Shown: positions 35,213 to 45,050, counted from the stretch's first letter. The stretch is 64,000 bases of DNA from Gaiellasilicea sp963802765 (GCA_963802765.1 CAWDJZ010000014.1:62001-126000), one strand, 5' to 3'. The notes: a model not told the origin generated them from the letters alone. Translations and numbers: made by a program.

Positions 35213-36286
35213 ACGACGCGGTCGGGCCATGCGCCGGCGCGCCGCGTCGATCGCGCCGCGAACGCCCGGTAGCAGGCCGTGTGGGAAGAAGAGCATGATC
35301 ACGATGAGGAGCAGTCCGAAGACTCCGAGCGAGAGGATCGACGGGCCCTGGGGAGGAAGCTCCCAGCCGAGCAGGCTCTCGCGAGTCCCGAACTCCCGCA
35401 GCTCGTGCTCGATCCACACGATCGCGACGGCACCGACGACCGCCCCGTACACGCTGCCGAGTCCTCCGATCGAGACCATCACAACGAACAGCAGGCTGAG
35501 CACGATCACGAAGTCCTCTGGTCCGAGGAACTGGGCATAGAACGTGAAGAGCCCGCCCGCGAGCCCAGCCATGGCCGCCGCGTAGACGAAGAGCTTCAGC
35601 TTGTACATGGCGACGTTGATCCCCGAGGCGGCGGCCGCGGGCTCGTTGGCCGCGATCGCCTGCAGCGCACGCCCCGATCTCGAGGAGACGAGGTTCGTCG
35701 AGAGCAGGAGCGCGAGTCCGACCAGGCCCCAGACGACGGCAGCGTGCGTTGCGCCGGTGATGTCGTGCCCGCCGACGACGAGCCTCTTGACGACGGTCAC
35801 GCCGTACTGCCCGCCGGTGAACCGGTCCTGTGCGTAGAGGAGCGACCAGGCGATCAGGGCGAACGCGAGCGTCGCGAACGCCAGGTAGTGCCCGCGGAGT
35901 CGCATGAGTGGAATTCCGATCAGGAGCGCGACGGCGGCACTGACGACGGGCGCGATCGCGAGGGCGAGGAGAGGGTCGATGCCTGCCTCGGGATCGATCA
36001 GACGCGTGTCTGGATCGAGCCCTACGGTCAGCAAGCCGGACGTGTACGCGCCGATCAGGAAGAACCCTCCCTGCCCGAGCGACACCTGGCCTGCGAACCC
36101 CATGAGGAGCGTCAGCCCGATTGCGACGAGCGCGTACAGTCCCATGCGGTCGTAGAGGCCGACATCGCCCCTCCCGAGCTGGAACGGCAGCCAGCACGCG
36201 ACAGCGGTGCCGGCTATCAGCAGGACGAGGCGCCGCGTGGCCGTCCGCCGCCCCCATCCCCGCGTAGGCGCCGCGGGCTCGCTCAT
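35204..36286 (-). CDS. livM: Branched-chain amino acid-type ABC transporter permease (LivM)
   Basis: A 360-residue permease with about ten hydrophobic segments and the family blocks LMGFAGQVSLGQGGFFLIGA near residue 60 and ARSSRSGRALQAIAANEPAA-like coupling loop SSRSGRALQAIAANEPAAAA. The C-terminal part has IGGLGSVYGAVVGAVAI. LIV-type (HAAT) systems import amino acids, but also many aromatic and aliphatic carboxylates. Start ATG overlaps livH by four bases. Confidence 0.85.
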   Translation of the reverse strand: MSEPAAPTRGWGRRTATRRLVLLIAGTAVACWLPFQLGRGDVGLYDRMGLYALVAIGLTLLMGFAGQVSLGQGGFFLIGAYTSGLLTVGLDPDTRLIDPEAGIDPLLALAIAPVVSAAVALLIGIPLMRLRGHYLAFATLAFALIAWSLLYAQDRFTGGQYGVTVVKRLVVGGHDITGATHAAVVWGLVGLALLLSTNLVSSRSGRALQAIAANEPAAAASGINVAMYKLKLFVYAAAMAGLAGGLFTFYAQFLGPEDFVIVLSLLFVVMVSIGGLGSVYGAVVGAVAIVWIEHELREFGTRESLLGWELPPQGPSILSLGVFGLLLIVIMLFFPHGLLPGVRGAIDAARRRMARPRRIR

Positions 36287-37131
36287 ACCGCCAGCTCCCC
36301 CCGGGAACGCCAGCCGATGAGGACGAGCATCACGGCGAGCGCGATGATGAGGTTGTACTGCGGGTCAACGTAGCCGACGACCAGCTGCTCGACGATTCCC
36401 AGTGCGTAGCCGCCGAGCAAGGCGAGCCGGATCGAGGCGAGCCCGCCAAAGACGGCGGCGGCGAACCCGTTGATCGTGATCGAAAGATCGGCGTTGTACG
36501 TCACCGGCACCGTCGGCGCGAGCAGGACGCCGCCGATCGCGGTCAGTGCGCCGGCAATCGCGAAGGCGATCACCGCGACGGAGCGAAGGTTGAGCCCGAT
36601 CAGCTCGGCGGCACGCGGTGAGTCCGCGGAGGCGACGAGCGCCTGGCCGACGATCGTCCGTCGGAGGAAGAGCGTGAGCCCAAGCGCGGCTGCGACGGCG
36701 ACGAGGGCCAGCACGGCGTACTGCGGTTGGACGAGCACGCCACCCACGTCCCAGGCGCGATCCGAAACCGCCGAGTACGAGCGCGGAACCTCCCCGAAGG
36801 CCGCCAGCAGCACAGCCTCTGCGAGCAGCGCGATCCCGACGGTCACGATCAGGCTGGCGAGGGGCGTCGTCCGTCCCCGGAAGCCGACGGCGACGACCGC
36901 GACCAGCGTCGCCACGAACGCCGTGATCAGGACGGCGAGCAGTGCGGCGACGACGAGCGACACGTGCTGGCCGAGGGAGTACGTCAACAACCCGCCGAGC
37001 ACAGCGAACACGCCCTGGGCGAAGTTCACGATCCCGGTCGCGCGGTAGACGAGGACGAGCGACATGCCCACGATGGCGAAGAGGGAACCGGTCGAGATCC
37101 CGACGACGACGAGCTGGAGGAAGGTCGTCAC
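36283..37131 (-). CDS. livH: Branched-chain amino acid-type ABC transporter permease (LivH)
   Basis: A 282-residue permease: GISTGSLFAIVGMSLVLVYR and TGIVNFAQGVFAVLGG near the N-terminus, and FAAAVFGGLASIRLALLGGY near residue 225, all typical of LivH. Its GTG start overlaps the livF stop. Confidence 0.85.
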   Translation of the reverse strand: MTTFLQLVVVGISTGSLFAIVGMSLVLVYRATGIVNFAQGVFAVLGGLLTYSLGQHVSLVVAALLAVLITAFVATLVAVVAVGFRGRTTPLASLIVTVGIALLAEAVLLAAFGEVPRSYSAVSDRAWDVGGVLVQPQYAVLALVAVAAALGLTLFLRRTIVGQALVASADSPRAAELIGLNLRSVAVIAFAIAGALTAIGGVLLAPTVPVTYNADLSITINGFAAAVFGGLASIRLALLGGYALGIVEQLVVGYVDPQYNLIIALAVMLVLIGWRSRGELAV

Positions 37132-37901
37132 GCTCGTTCCCCAGAAGGCCCGCCCAGGTAGGCGCTGCGGACCTCGGCTCGCCCCTCGAGGTCACGACTC
37201 GTGCCCGCAAGGACTACGCGTCCCGTCTCGAGCACGTACGCGCGCTCGCACAACGAGAACGCGAGCGCCGCACTCTGGTCCACGAGCAGGATCGCCACAC
37301 CTTCCTCCTCGTTCAGGCGCAGCAGGAACTCCGCGAGCTGCTGCACCAGCAGAGGGGCGAGCCCGAGCGAGAGCTCGTCGATCGCGAGCAGCCGCGGCTC
37401 GGCCATCAGCGCGCGACCGATCGCGACCATCTGCTGCTGGCCGCCCGATGTTCGCCCCGCCGGGCGGTCGCGGAGCTCACGGAGCTGCGGGAGCAGGGTA
37501 TAGACGCGGTCGAGCCGCTCACGAACGTCCCTCTTTCGGCGCTGGTAACGCAGCGTCGAGGAGACGATCTCGAGGCTGAACACGCGCCCGTACGCCCCGA
37601 GCAGGAGGTTCGCCTCCACGGGCAGCGTCGCGAAGACGTGGCGTCCCTCGGGCACCTGGCTGATCCCTCTGCGCACGACGGCTCCGGGCGCCGATCCGGT
37701 CACGTCGTCGCCCTCGATCCGGACGCGACCCGAAGCCGGCCGGACGACGCCGCACGCCGCGTTGAGAACCGACGTCTTCCCTGCGCCGTTGGGGCCGATC
37801 AGGGCGACGCGCTCCCGCGCGCCGACCTCGAACGAGACGCCGTCGACGGCAACGGCCTGGCCGTAGCGGACGACGACGTCACGGACGTCGAGCAGGGTCA
37901 C
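37128..37901 (-). CDS. livF: LIV-type ABC transporter ATPase (LivF)
   Basis: A 257-residue ATPase. Walker A is GPNGAGKTS, the signature is the degenerate TSGGQQQMVAIGRALM, Walker B is LLAIDELSLGLAP (Asp-Glu), and the switch is LLVDQSAALA (Gln in place of His, usual for LivF: V-x-Q). The GTG start overlaps the livG stop. Confidence 0.87.
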   Translation of the reverse strand: MTLLDVRDVVVRYGQAVAVDGVSFEVGARERVALIGPNGAGKTSVLNAACGVVRPASGRVRIEGDDVTGSAPGAVVRRGISQVPEGRHVFATLPVEANLLLGAYGRVFSLEIVSSTLRYQRRKRDVRERLDRVYTLLPQLRELRDRPAGRTSGGQQQMVAIGRALMAEPRLLAIDELSLGLAPLLVQQLAEFLLRLNEEEGVAILLVDQSAALAFSLCERAYVLETGRVVLAGTSRDLEGRAEVRSAYLGGPSGERA

Positions 37902-38680
37902 AGCGTTGCAGACCCCAGGTACGCCTCCACGACACGCTCGTTGGCTCGCACCTCCGCAGAGGTGCCGTCGGCAATGATGCGACCCCGGTCGAGCACGACG
38001 ACGCGGTCGGCGAGGGCGCCGACGAACGCCATGTCGTGCTCCACCAGGATTTGCGTGAGACCACGCTCTTTGAGCGCGAGCAGCGTGCCGGCAAGGCGTT
38101 CCTTCTCGCCGCTACGCAGGCCTGCCGCGGGCTCGTCGAGCAACAGGACCCGTGGCCGCTGCGCGAGCGCGCGCGCGACGGCGAGCAGTCGTAGCTGTCC
38201 GAGCGGCAACGAGCCGGCGGGAACGGACGCGCGGTCGGCGAGGCCCACGAGCGCGAGCGCTTGGTGCGCCTCCTCCTCGATCCGGCGCTCCTCTCGCCGC
38301 TCCCAGGGCGCACGCAGCATCGCCGCCATGAATCCGGCGCGCGTCCACGGATGGCACCCGACCATCGCGTTCCCGAGGACGTCGAGGTGCGCGAGCGGCG
38401 GGGTCGTCTGGAACACCGTGCCGAGCCCGGCGGACGTGCGGCGGTGAGCCGTCCAGCGCGTCACGTCGCTGCCCTCGACGACGACGCGCCCGTCGTCGAC
38501 ACGGAGCATGCCGGAGATGCAGCCGAGCAGCGTCGACTTGCCCGCTCCGTTGGGGCCGATCAGGCACGTCAGGGATCCTCGCTCGATCGAGAGGTCGACC
38601 TGGTCGACGGCCGCGACCGCGCCGAACGCCTTCGTGACGCCGCGGACCTCACACGCGAGATCCGCGGCGCCGACTTCCAT
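37898..38680 (-). CDS. livG: LIV-type ABC transporter ATPase (LivG)
   Basis: A 260-residue ATPase with Walker A GPNGAGKST, Walker B VLLLDEPAAGL, and the LivG-like LVEHDMAFV. The signature region reads LPLGQLRLLAVARAL instead of L-S-x-G-Q, typical of LivG. The ATG at 38680 is used because similarity begins there; the frame stays open upstream across livK. It lies 14 bases after livK. Confidence 0.86.
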   Translation of the reverse strand: MEVGAADLACEVRGVTKAFGAVAAVDQVDLSIERGSLTCLIGPNGAGKSTLLGCISGMLRVDDGRVVVEGSDVTRWTAHRRTSAGLGTVFQTTPPLAHLDVLGNAMVGCHPWTRAGFMAAMLRAPWERREERRIEEEAHQALALVGLADRASVPAGSLPLGQLRLLAVARALAQRPRVLLLDEPAAGLRSGEKERLAGTLLALKERGLTQILVEHDMAFVGALADRVVVLDRGRIIADGTSAEVRANERVVEAYLGSATL

Positions 38681-38694
38681 GTGGGCGAGCTCGG

Positions 38695-39861
38695 CTATCG
38701 GCGGAACGCCGCTCCGAACAGGGCCCTCGGCTTGCACGACGCGATTCTCCCTGCCCACATGCTGTCCATCTGGATCCCGCTGTGGTTTCGGGGGCCGAGG
38801 TACAGCCGGCCGCCGGGCGTCGGCAGGCGCCGAAGCTTCGTCTCGAGCGCAGTGGTGATCCCGCTGCGGGTGAACCCTCCGCGCTGCATCGCGGCCTGGA
38901 AGGCAAAGAGCGCCGTCGAAGCGTCGACATTGAACACCGAGATCGGGTGTCCCACCTGCCGCTCGACGAGCTGCGCGAGCGCGCGGGTCGGGTTGCTGCG
39001 CGGCAGCTGCTGCCAGACGCTGCCGAGGAAGCCGTTGACCAGCGCGCCGTTGACGTCGGGGCACGTCGCCTCGAGGAACTGCGGCGAGAGGTTGCCGCCG
39101 GTAAGGACGAGTCGCTGGGAGAGCTGGAGCTGCCGGAACTCCTTGACGATCGTGTTCCCCGCGGGCGTCACGGTCCACATCCACAGCGCCTGGGCGTCCG
39201 AGTTCTTCACCCTCGCGAGCTCTGCCGCGAAGCTCGTCGCCGTGGGGGCGAAGATGATCGAGTCGGTGATCGTGAAGCCGTACGACTTTGCGAGCGCCTG
39301 GACCTGCGCGACGCCGTCGCGGCCGAAGCCTCCGTTGTCGCCGATCAGCGCGATCCTGGTCACGCCCTGCGTCTTCAGATACTGCGCCATGCTGTAGGCG
39401 TAGAGCCGCGACGTGGGAAGGGCGACGAAGACGTACGGCCTGGGGGGCGCCACGAGCGTGGTCGGCGGTGAGAGTGCGAGAAATGGGATCCGCGCTTCCG
39501 TCGCCAGCGGCGCAGTCGCGACCGCCGCGGCCGCGTTCCCCGAACCGAGAATGCCGACGTACTTGGAGTCGGAGGTGAAGCGCTGGACGTTCTGCACTGC
39601 CTGCGACGGATTCGAAGCGTTGTCGAGGATGTCGACGACGAGTCGGCGGCCGTTGATGCCGCCCCGCCCGTTCCAGTACCGGACGAGCGCGAGGACCGTT
39701 TCGCGGTCGCCCTGACCTACGATCGCCTGCGGCCCCGTCAACGGCGCATCCATGCCGAGGTACACGGTCCCGCTCGGCGCCTGAGGGCCAGCGTCCGTGA
39801 AGCCGGTCAGCATTGTCACGGCACCCAACGCAGCCGCCAACAGCACGAGCACTTTCTTCAT
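38695..39861 (-). CDS. livK: LIV-type ABC transporter substrate-binding protein (LivK)
   Basis: A 388-residue exported binding protein with signal peptide MKKVLVLLAAALGAVTML..., then VYLGMDAPLTGPQAIVGQGD, ILGSGNAAAAVATAPLATEA, IALIGDNGGFGRDGVAQVQA and AGNTIVKEFRQLQLSQRLVL. This is the periplasmic-binding type 1 fold of HAAT systems. The ATG at 39859-39861 has an ACAAGGAGCG ribosome site. The context of secreted esterases and CoA enzymes suggests that the ligand is a carboxylic or aromatic acid rather than an amino acid; that is inference. Confidence 0.87.
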   Translation of the reverse strand: MKKVLVLLAAALGAVTMLTGFTDAGPQAPSGTVYLGMDAPLTGPQAIVGQGDRETVLALVRYWNGRGGINGRRLVVDILDNASNPSQAVQNVQRFTSDSKYVGILGSGNAAAAVATAPLATEARIPFLALSPPTTLVAPPRPYVFVALPTSRLYAYSMAQYLKTQGVTRIALIGDNGGFGRDGVAQVQALAKSYGFTITDSIIFAPTATSFAAELARVKNSDAQALWMWTVTPAGNTIVKEFRQLQLSQRLVLTGGNLSPQFLEATCPDVNGALVNGFLGSVWQQLPRSNPTRALAQLVERQVGHPISVFNVDASTALFAFQAAMQRGGFTRSGITTALETKLRRLPTPGGRLYLGPRNHSGIQMDSMWAGRIASCKPRALFGAAFRR

Positions 39862-39932
39862 CGCTTCGCTCCTTGTTCGATGGGCGGGCTCACAGCATGC
39901 GATGTCGTGGGGATCGGTTCCTATCGGGCCTC

Positions 39933-42155
39933 CTACCTGTTCCGCCCTGGAGCCGTCGCAGGCGGTCCTTGGGACCCCGGTGGATCTCCGAGCGGTCGTC
40001 CGCCCGGGCCGGCGGCGAAGGTGAGCCACGGAACCGACGGCTGCTGCCCGACCGGCGGCTTGCTGTAATCGCAGACGCCCGTTGGGAATGCCTGGTTGAG
40101 CTGGGCCCACTGGGCGTCGGTGAACGCGATCGGGACGTAATCGGACCGGTCGAGCGGCTTCAGTTGGCACTTGAAGTGGTCGAGAGTGAACGGCCAGCCT
40201 GCCACCAGTCTCGGGTTCTCGTAGTACTGCCACCCGGGCAGGCCGGTCGCCGGGTCGGTGCACATCACGTCCTGCACGACGCCTCCCGCGCGGAAGCACG
40301 CATCGACCGCCTCGGCCGGCTTGTGCCGGGCGAGCTTGACAGACAGCGGATCGGCGCTTCGGTCCGCCTCGACGCCTGCGAGCCACTCGTCCACCGTGAG
40401 GATCTGGTCCGGGGACTGGCCGCCGTTGGGAACCCAGATCACATGGGTGTCGTGGTTGCCGTTGGTGCGGTCAAGCCGAGCGCGGTACGTGAATGAGTGG
40501 AACGGAGGGTGGAAGCCCGTGTCCGTGATATTGGAGCGCACTTCGATCTCGGCGACGCTCGCGGTGCCTCGCCCGCTGACGATCCGGCCGCTGCGATAGA
40601 GCGTTTCCAGCGCGCCGACGTTCCCCCCGGTTCGCTGGGGCTGCCAGACGCCGTCGATGTCCAGCCCGCCGATACGGGCGTTCACGTCGACGAATTGCGC
40701 CGTGGTCAGCGTTCCCGCTCGGAGCGCCTTGAGCCCGTATTGCACACCGACGTTGTCGATCGGGCTCGGCGCCTTCCCGTCCGGACCTAGCCCGAAGAGC
40801 GCCTTCTGGTAGTCCTGAATCGTGCACCGGGTGCCGGTCGGATTCGTCACCGCGTTCCAGCGCCAGAGCGGAGGCTCGACCGGGCCAGAGCAGCCGAACG
40901 GCGAGTCCGCAATGAGCTCGACCACCGTGAAGTTGATCTTCGTCCCGCACATGTTGTCGGGTCCAGCCGGGTTCGATCCCCACACCTTCTGACGCTCGGC
41001 CGGCGTCAGGAACAGCGGGTTCGGGTTGTTCGGCAGGCCGAGCAACCCATTCGGCAATCCGAAGTAGCGCCAGAGCAGGATGCAGTCGAACGAGCTGACC
41101 ACCTGGTACCAGTGGTCCTCGTACAGGAGGCTGGTGGTGATGCCGTCCAGCAGTCCCGGGTAGCCCTCGACGATGAGGTGTTGCTGCATGGTTCCCGCTG
41201 AGGCTCCGTTACCGATCGCGTAGCGGATCTGACCGTGGCGCTCCGTGAGGACTTCCTTCGTCATCATCAGTGCCTCGGCGGAGACGATGTCGTTGCACTG
41301 GTTGCCGTACGTGTTCAGGCTCGAGGTCCCCACCGCGAAGCCGCGGCCGATCAGGGAGACGTTCTGGCCGCTGAGCACGTTGCCGACCGTCGGCTGCTGG
41401 TAGTTGACGCCGCACGCGCCCCCGAACGTATTGACGTACTTGTGATTCCAGGGCTGCTCAGTCCACGGCGACACCGGCTTCGTCGGGTCGACGATGAGTG
41501 CGAACTGGTAGATGCCGCGGTTGGCGGTACCCGTCAGGCGCTCGACGATGAACGGGACGGTCTTGCCCTCGTCCGTCGTCGTTTGCTGGATGCTTGCCGG
41601 TGCGGGCGGGCTCGACCGGTCATACGGGACGAACTGGTCGCTGAGATTTCGGTAGAAGAGCTCGACGACCGTCGGCGCATTGCATGTCGTGTCGGTCGCC
41701 GTGCCGAGCGACGGATTCGTTTGCAGTTGTGTGCGGCAGAGCCAGGGCTGAACCTGCGGGCCCGAGAAGACCGGCCCACCGATCGGGTGGTTGTCGATCT
41801 CGATCGACCGTCCGACCCCGTTCCCCGGCCGCACGCGCAGAACGTTCGTCCCCTCAACAAGGTTCGTGACGAGCCCTTCGAAGCGGCCGTTCGCGCGGAC
41901 GGCGAATGCGTCCGTGATGTCGTCGCCGTTGAGCTCTACCGTCACCGCGCGCGGATGGGCGCGGAGGTCGACCGAGACGAGAGCGTCGCCTCCCGAGACA
42001 AGATCGGCGCGATTCGACAGCACCGTGATCTCTCCGATGCCGCCTGCCGGGCCGGTCGATGCGACCGCGCCGCTGCTCAGGATCAGCGCGGTGAGCGCAC
42101 CGAAGACGAGGCTCACAGAAGTTCGACGCACTCGCCGAGACAGGAGATGCACCAT
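39933..42155 (-). CDS. Secreted DUF6351-family hydrolase-like protein
   Basis: A 740-residue exported protein with a Sec signal (RRTSVSLVFGALTALILSSG, cleaved near AVAS). It begins after the signal with ITVLSNRADLVSGGDALVSV, the mark of DUF6351. YAIGNGASAGTMQQHLIVEG at about 313-332 has a G-x-S-x-G elbow (Ser319), and CDYSKPPVGQ is near the end. Nine or more cysteines could form disulfides, fitting an extracellular enzyme. The fold is probably alpha/beta-hydrolase with ester substrates, but this family is uncharacterised to my knowledge. It carries operator site 2 upstream and heads the operon with livKGFHM (71 bp to livK). Confidence 0.75.
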   Translation of the reverse strand: MVHLLSRRVRRTSVSLVFGALTALILSSGAVASTGPAGGIGEITVLSNRADLVSGGDALVSVDLRAHPRAVTVELNGDDITDAFAVRANGRFEGLVTNLVEGTNVLRVRPGNGVGRSIEIDNHPIGGPVFSGPQVQPWLCRTQLQTNPSLGTATDTTCNAPTVVELFYRNLSDQFVPYDRSSPPAPASIQQTTTDEGKTVPFIVERLTGTANRGIYQFALIVDPTKPVSPWTEQPWNHKYVNTFGGACGVNYQQPTVGNVLSGQNVSLIGRGFAVGTSSLNTYGNQCNDIVSAEALMMTKEVLTERHGQIRYAIGNGASAGTMQQHLIVEGYPGLLDGITTSLLYEDHWYQVVSSFDCILLWRYFGLPNGLLGLPNNPNPLFLTPAERQKVWGSNPAGPDNMCGTKINFTVVELIADSPFGCSGPVEPPLWRWNAVTNPTGTRCTIQDYQKALFGLGPDGKAPSPIDNVGVQYGLKALRAGTLTTAQFVDVNARIGGLDIDGVWQPQRTGGNVGALETLYRSGRIVSGRGTASVAEIEVRSNITDTGFHPPFHSFTYRARLDRTNGNHDTHVIWVPNGGQSPDQILTVDEWLAGVEADRSADPLSVKLARHKPAEAVDACFRAGGVVQDVMCTDPATGLPGWQYYENPRLVAGWPFTLDHFKCQLKPLDRSDYVPIAFTDAQWAQLNQAFPTGVCDYSKPPVGQQPSVPWLTFAAGPGGRPLGDPPGSQGPPATAPGRNR

Positions 42156-42223
42156 CGCTCACTCCCCCCGTTCGAAAGTCGGACCCCCTCAACGCCGAGG
42201 GCTATGTGGACCGGCACGCTACT

Positions 42224-42238
42224 ATCAGGCAACCTGAC
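42224..42238. promoter_or_regulatory. Island operator, site 2 (DUF6351-liv operon)
   Basis: ATCAGG-CAA-CCTGAC; one mismatch at the outer base. It lies 69 bases upstream of the DUF6351 ATG, between it and the SDR stop. Confidence 0.72.
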
Positions 42239-42255
42239 AGTCAAGCAGGTCGAGC

Positions 42256-43087
42256 TCAGGAAGTCATGCCTGTCGTCTGTCCACCGCTTGCGGTGATCAC
42301 CTGGCCGTGGACGAAGTTCGACCAAGGCGAGCAGAGGAAGAAGATCGGCCCGGCCGCGTCCTCCGGCGTCGCCGGCCGGCCGAGCGGGATGACGAGGGGC
42401 GCCATCTGCGCGCATCTTTTCCGGGATCCCGAGCGGGATCTCGACGCCGTCCTTGACGAATTGCTCGCCGCCGTCGTCGGACGCGGCGGTGAGGCGCGTC
42501 TCGACGAATCCGAAGGCGACTGCGTTCACGTTCACCTTGAACGGGCCCCACTCGCGAGCGAGTGTCTTCGTCAGTCCGATCAGCCCGGCCTTCGCCGTGG
42601 AGTAGTTCGCCTGCCCGAGGTTGCCCTGGGTGCCGGAGATCGACGTGACGTTGACGACTTTGCGGAAGACCTCTCGGCCGGCCTCCTTGTCGGCCTTGCC
42701 GGCGTCGCGCAGATACGGCGCAGACGCGCGCAGGAGCTTGAACGGGACGACGGTGTGGATCTCGAGCATCGCGCGAAACTGCTCGTCGCTCATCTTGTGA
42801 GCCATCCCGTCCCACGTGTAGCCCGCGTTGTTGACGACGATGTCAAGTTGTCCGAACTCGTCGACGGCCTTCTGGACGACGGCCTCGGGCACGCCCTCCT
42901 TCGTGAGGTCGCCACCGAAGACCGCGATCTCGCCGCCGATCGCGGACGCCGTTTCCTGCGCGATGTCTTCGTCGAGGTCGGTGATCAGCACGCGCGCGCC
43001 GTGCCGCGCGAGCAGCTCCGCTGCTGCGCGCCCGATTCCTCGCGCCGACCCCGTGACGACGGCCGCTTTGCCTTCCAGGACTCCCAT
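42256..43087 (-). CDS. Short-chain dehydrogenase/reductase (one frame break)
   Basis: A repaired SDR of about 276 residues. The cofactor motif is VVTGSARGIGRAAAELLARH, with NNAG at about residue 86 and the catalytic tetrad Ser in NVTSISGTQG and Tyr-x3-Lys in YSTAKAGLIGLTK. The C-terminal part (APLVIPLGRPATPEDAAGPI ... NFVHGQVITASGG) is in the +1 frame; the break is near 42410, where removal of a G after C restores it. Likely a 3-hydroxyacyl-CoA or alcohol dehydrogenase (FabG-like). Operator site 3 precedes it. Confidence 0.83.
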
Positions 43088-43118
43088 CGGCTCCTCCTTG
43101 GTCCCCTGCTCAGGAGAA

Positions 43119-43133
43119 TCAGGCTACCTGATA
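43119..43133. promoter_or_regulatory. Island operator, site 3 (SDR)
   Basis: ATCAGG-CTA-CCTGAT, identical to site 1, 32 bases upstream of the SDR ATG and immediately next to the marR stop. Confidence 0.78.
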
Positions 43134-43134
43134 G

Positions 43135-43608
43135 TCAGCGTGGCGGAAAGCCGGCGTGGAGCGCTCGCACCGCGCTGATGAGCCCGTTCCGCAGGCTCTT
43201 GGCCTGGTGCGGGGTCAGCTCGGCGAGCATCTCATGCTCGAGGTCGTCGACCGCGGCATCGCACGCTTCGAGCACCTTGCGGCCCTTCGGCGTCAGCGCC
43301 GCCGGAAAGACGCGACGATGGTTCGGGTGTGGCGTGCGCTCCACGAGACCCTTCTTCTCGAGCGCGTCGATGACCTCGCTCATCGACTGGGGCGTCATGT
43401 ACGCGCGGCGCGCCAGCTGCGCGTTCGAGAGCTCTCCCCGTCGCCCGAGGATGCTGAGCGTCGTGTACTGGAGCGTCGTCAGCCCATGCGGCCGCACGCG
43501 CTCGTTGATCTCCACGCGCAGCGCACGCTCGAGCCTCGCGACGACGTAACTGATGCGCGGCTCGGGCCGCTCGTGAACGTGCTCGGAAATCTGCGCGGGC
43601 TCTGTCAC
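43135..43608 (-). CDS. MarR-family transcriptional regulator
   Basis: A 157-residue MarR protein. Helices 1-2 carry ISYVVARLERALRVEINERV, and the winged helix is LSNAQLARRAYMTPQSMSEV followed by LVERTPHPNHRRVFPAALT, where the wing Arg residues are conserved. MarR dimers bind palindromes and are released by aromatic acids or acyl-CoA thioesters. Island operators lie on both sides of the gene: site 4 in its own promoter, shared with the CoA ligase, and site 3 just past its stop in front of the SDR. It is the best candidate for the factor that reads all eight island sites. Direct proof is lacking. Confidence 0.85.
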   Translation of the reverse strand: MTEPAQISEHVHERPEPRISYVVARLERALRVEINERVRPHGLTTLQYTTLSILGRRGELSNAQLARRAYMTPQSMSEVIDALEKKGLVERTPHPNHRRVFPAALTPKGRKVLEACDAAVDDLEHEMLAELTPHQAKSLRNGLISAVRALHAGFPPR

Positions 43609-43620
43609 TGTTTACATAAT

Positions 43621-43635
43621 GTCAGGTAACCTGCG
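43621..43635. promoter_or_regulatory. Island operator, site 4 (marR / CoA ligase)
   Basis: GTCAGG-TAA-CCTGCG; the core TCAGG/CCTG is intact. It is centred exactly between the two divergent start codons, 13 bases from each, so one bound dimer could block both genes. Confidence 0.72.
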
Positions 43636-43647
43636 ACCCTCACCCGG

Positions 43648-45048
43648 ATGAACCTCGCCCGCATCCTGACAGACGGTGCGGCCGTGCACGGTGACCGGCC
43701 GGCACTCTGGTTCGACGGGGCCGCGCTCTCGTACGCGGAGTTGGACCGCCGTGCAGCCGTCGCGGCGCGAGAGCTGCGCGAACGGGGTGCCGGTGCAGCC
43801 GATCGCGTCGCGATCAAGCTTCCCAACTCACCCGCGTTCGTCGCCGCGTACTTCGGCGCCCTCCGGCTCGGCGCCGTTGTCGTCCCGCTCAACCCGCTGC
43901 TCGCACCGCCGGAGATCGCCGAGCGGGTCGCGAGTTCGACGCCCGTGGTGTTCGTCGACGAGGAGCTGCCCACCGAGGGAGAGGCCGGCGGCGACGTCGT
44001 GGACCGGAACGACACCGACCCGGCGGTGATCCTGTTCACATCCGGAACGTCCGGCCGGCCGAAGGGCGCGATCTTGACCCAAAGCGGCATCCTGGCAGCG
44101 GCCCGCAACGCGGCCGACGCAATGGCGCTCACGCAGGACGACGTCGTCCTGGGCGCCGCGCCGTTCTCGCACGTGCTCGGACAATCGACGGGCATCTTCT
44201 CGACGCTGCTCGCAGGTGCGGCCGTGTCCGTTGTCGGGCGGTTCGAGCCGGAGCAGACGCTCGCGACGATGACCCGCACGCGGACGACGATCCTGCTCGG
44301 CGTGCCGACGATGTGCATCGCGCTCTGCCAGGCGGCCCGGAGCGCCGACGAGCTGCCTCCCGTCCGGATCGCCCACGTCGGCGGCGCCGCCGTCCCGGTC
44401 GAGGTCGCGCGCGACTTCGAGCGCACCTTCGGCGGCGACGTCTACGAAGGCTACGGCCTCACCGAGCTGAGCGGGATTGCGACGACGTACACCGTCGGGC
44501 AGGAGCGCAAGCCGGGCTCCGTCGGGATGCCGCTCGGCGGGACCGAGATGCGCATCCACGATCCGGACGAGCGGGGCGTCGGCGAGGTGCAGTTCCGCGG
44601 GCCGTCGGTGATTCCCGGCTACTGGAACGACCACGAGGCGACCTCCGAGGCGATCGACGCCGAGGGTTGGCTCGCTACGGGCGACATGGGCTACGTGGAC
44701 GAGGAGGGCTATCTCTTCCTCGTCGACCGCAAGAAGGAGCTGATCATCCGCGGCGGCTACAACGTGTATCCGCGCGAGGTCGAGGAGGCGCTGTACGCGC
44801 ACCCGGACGTGCTCGAGGCGGCCGTCGTCGGCGTCCCGCACGAGACGCTCGGCGAGGAGGTCGCGGCGCTCGTCGTGCGCCGACCGGGTGCGACCCTCGA
44901 CGCCGACGAGCTCGAGGCGTGGGCGCGGGAGCGGGTCGCTGCCTACAAGTACCCGCGCCGCGTCGTCTTCGTCGACGAGTTGCCGAAGGGGCCGACGGGG
45001 AAGATCCTCAAGCGCGCCATCGACCGCTCGGCGCTCGCCGGGGATTAG
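43648..45048 (+). CDS. AMP-dependent acyl-CoA synthetase/ligase
   Basis: A 466-residue ANL-superfamily ligase. The P-loop is ILFTSGTSGRPKGAIL, with YGLTELSG, GWLATGDMGYVDEEG, the hinge DRKKELIIRGGYNVYPREVE and the catalytic Lys in PTGKILKRAI. It activates a carboxylic acid to its CoA thioester through an acyl-adenylate. It is at the short end of the family. As the only CoA ligase of the island it is the probable entry step of the pathway, and its product could be the signal for MarR. It is divergent from marR and ends at a strong terminator. Confidence 0.88.
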   Translation: MNLARILTDGAAVHGDRPALWFDGAALSYAELDRRAAVAARELRERGAGAADRVAIKLPNSPAFVAAYFGALRLGAVVVPLNPLLAPPEIAERVASSTPVVFVDEELPTEGEAGGDVVDRNDTDPAVILFTSGTSGRPKGAILTQSGILAAARNAADAMALTQDDVVLGAAPFSHVLGQSTGIFSTLLAGAAVSVVGRFEPEQTLATMTRTRTTILLGVPTMCIALCQAARSADELPPVRIAHVGGAAVPVEVARDFERTFGGDVYEGYGLTELSGIATTYTVGQERKPGSVGMPLGGTEMRIHDPDERGVGEVQFRGPSVIPGYWNDHEATSEAIDAEGWLATGDMGYVDEEGYLFLVDRKKELIIRGGYNVYPREVEEALYAHPDVLEAAVVGVPHETLGEEVAALVVRRPGATLDADELEAWARERVAAYKYPRRVVFVDELPKGPTGKILKRAIDRSALAGD

Positions 45049-45050
45049 AG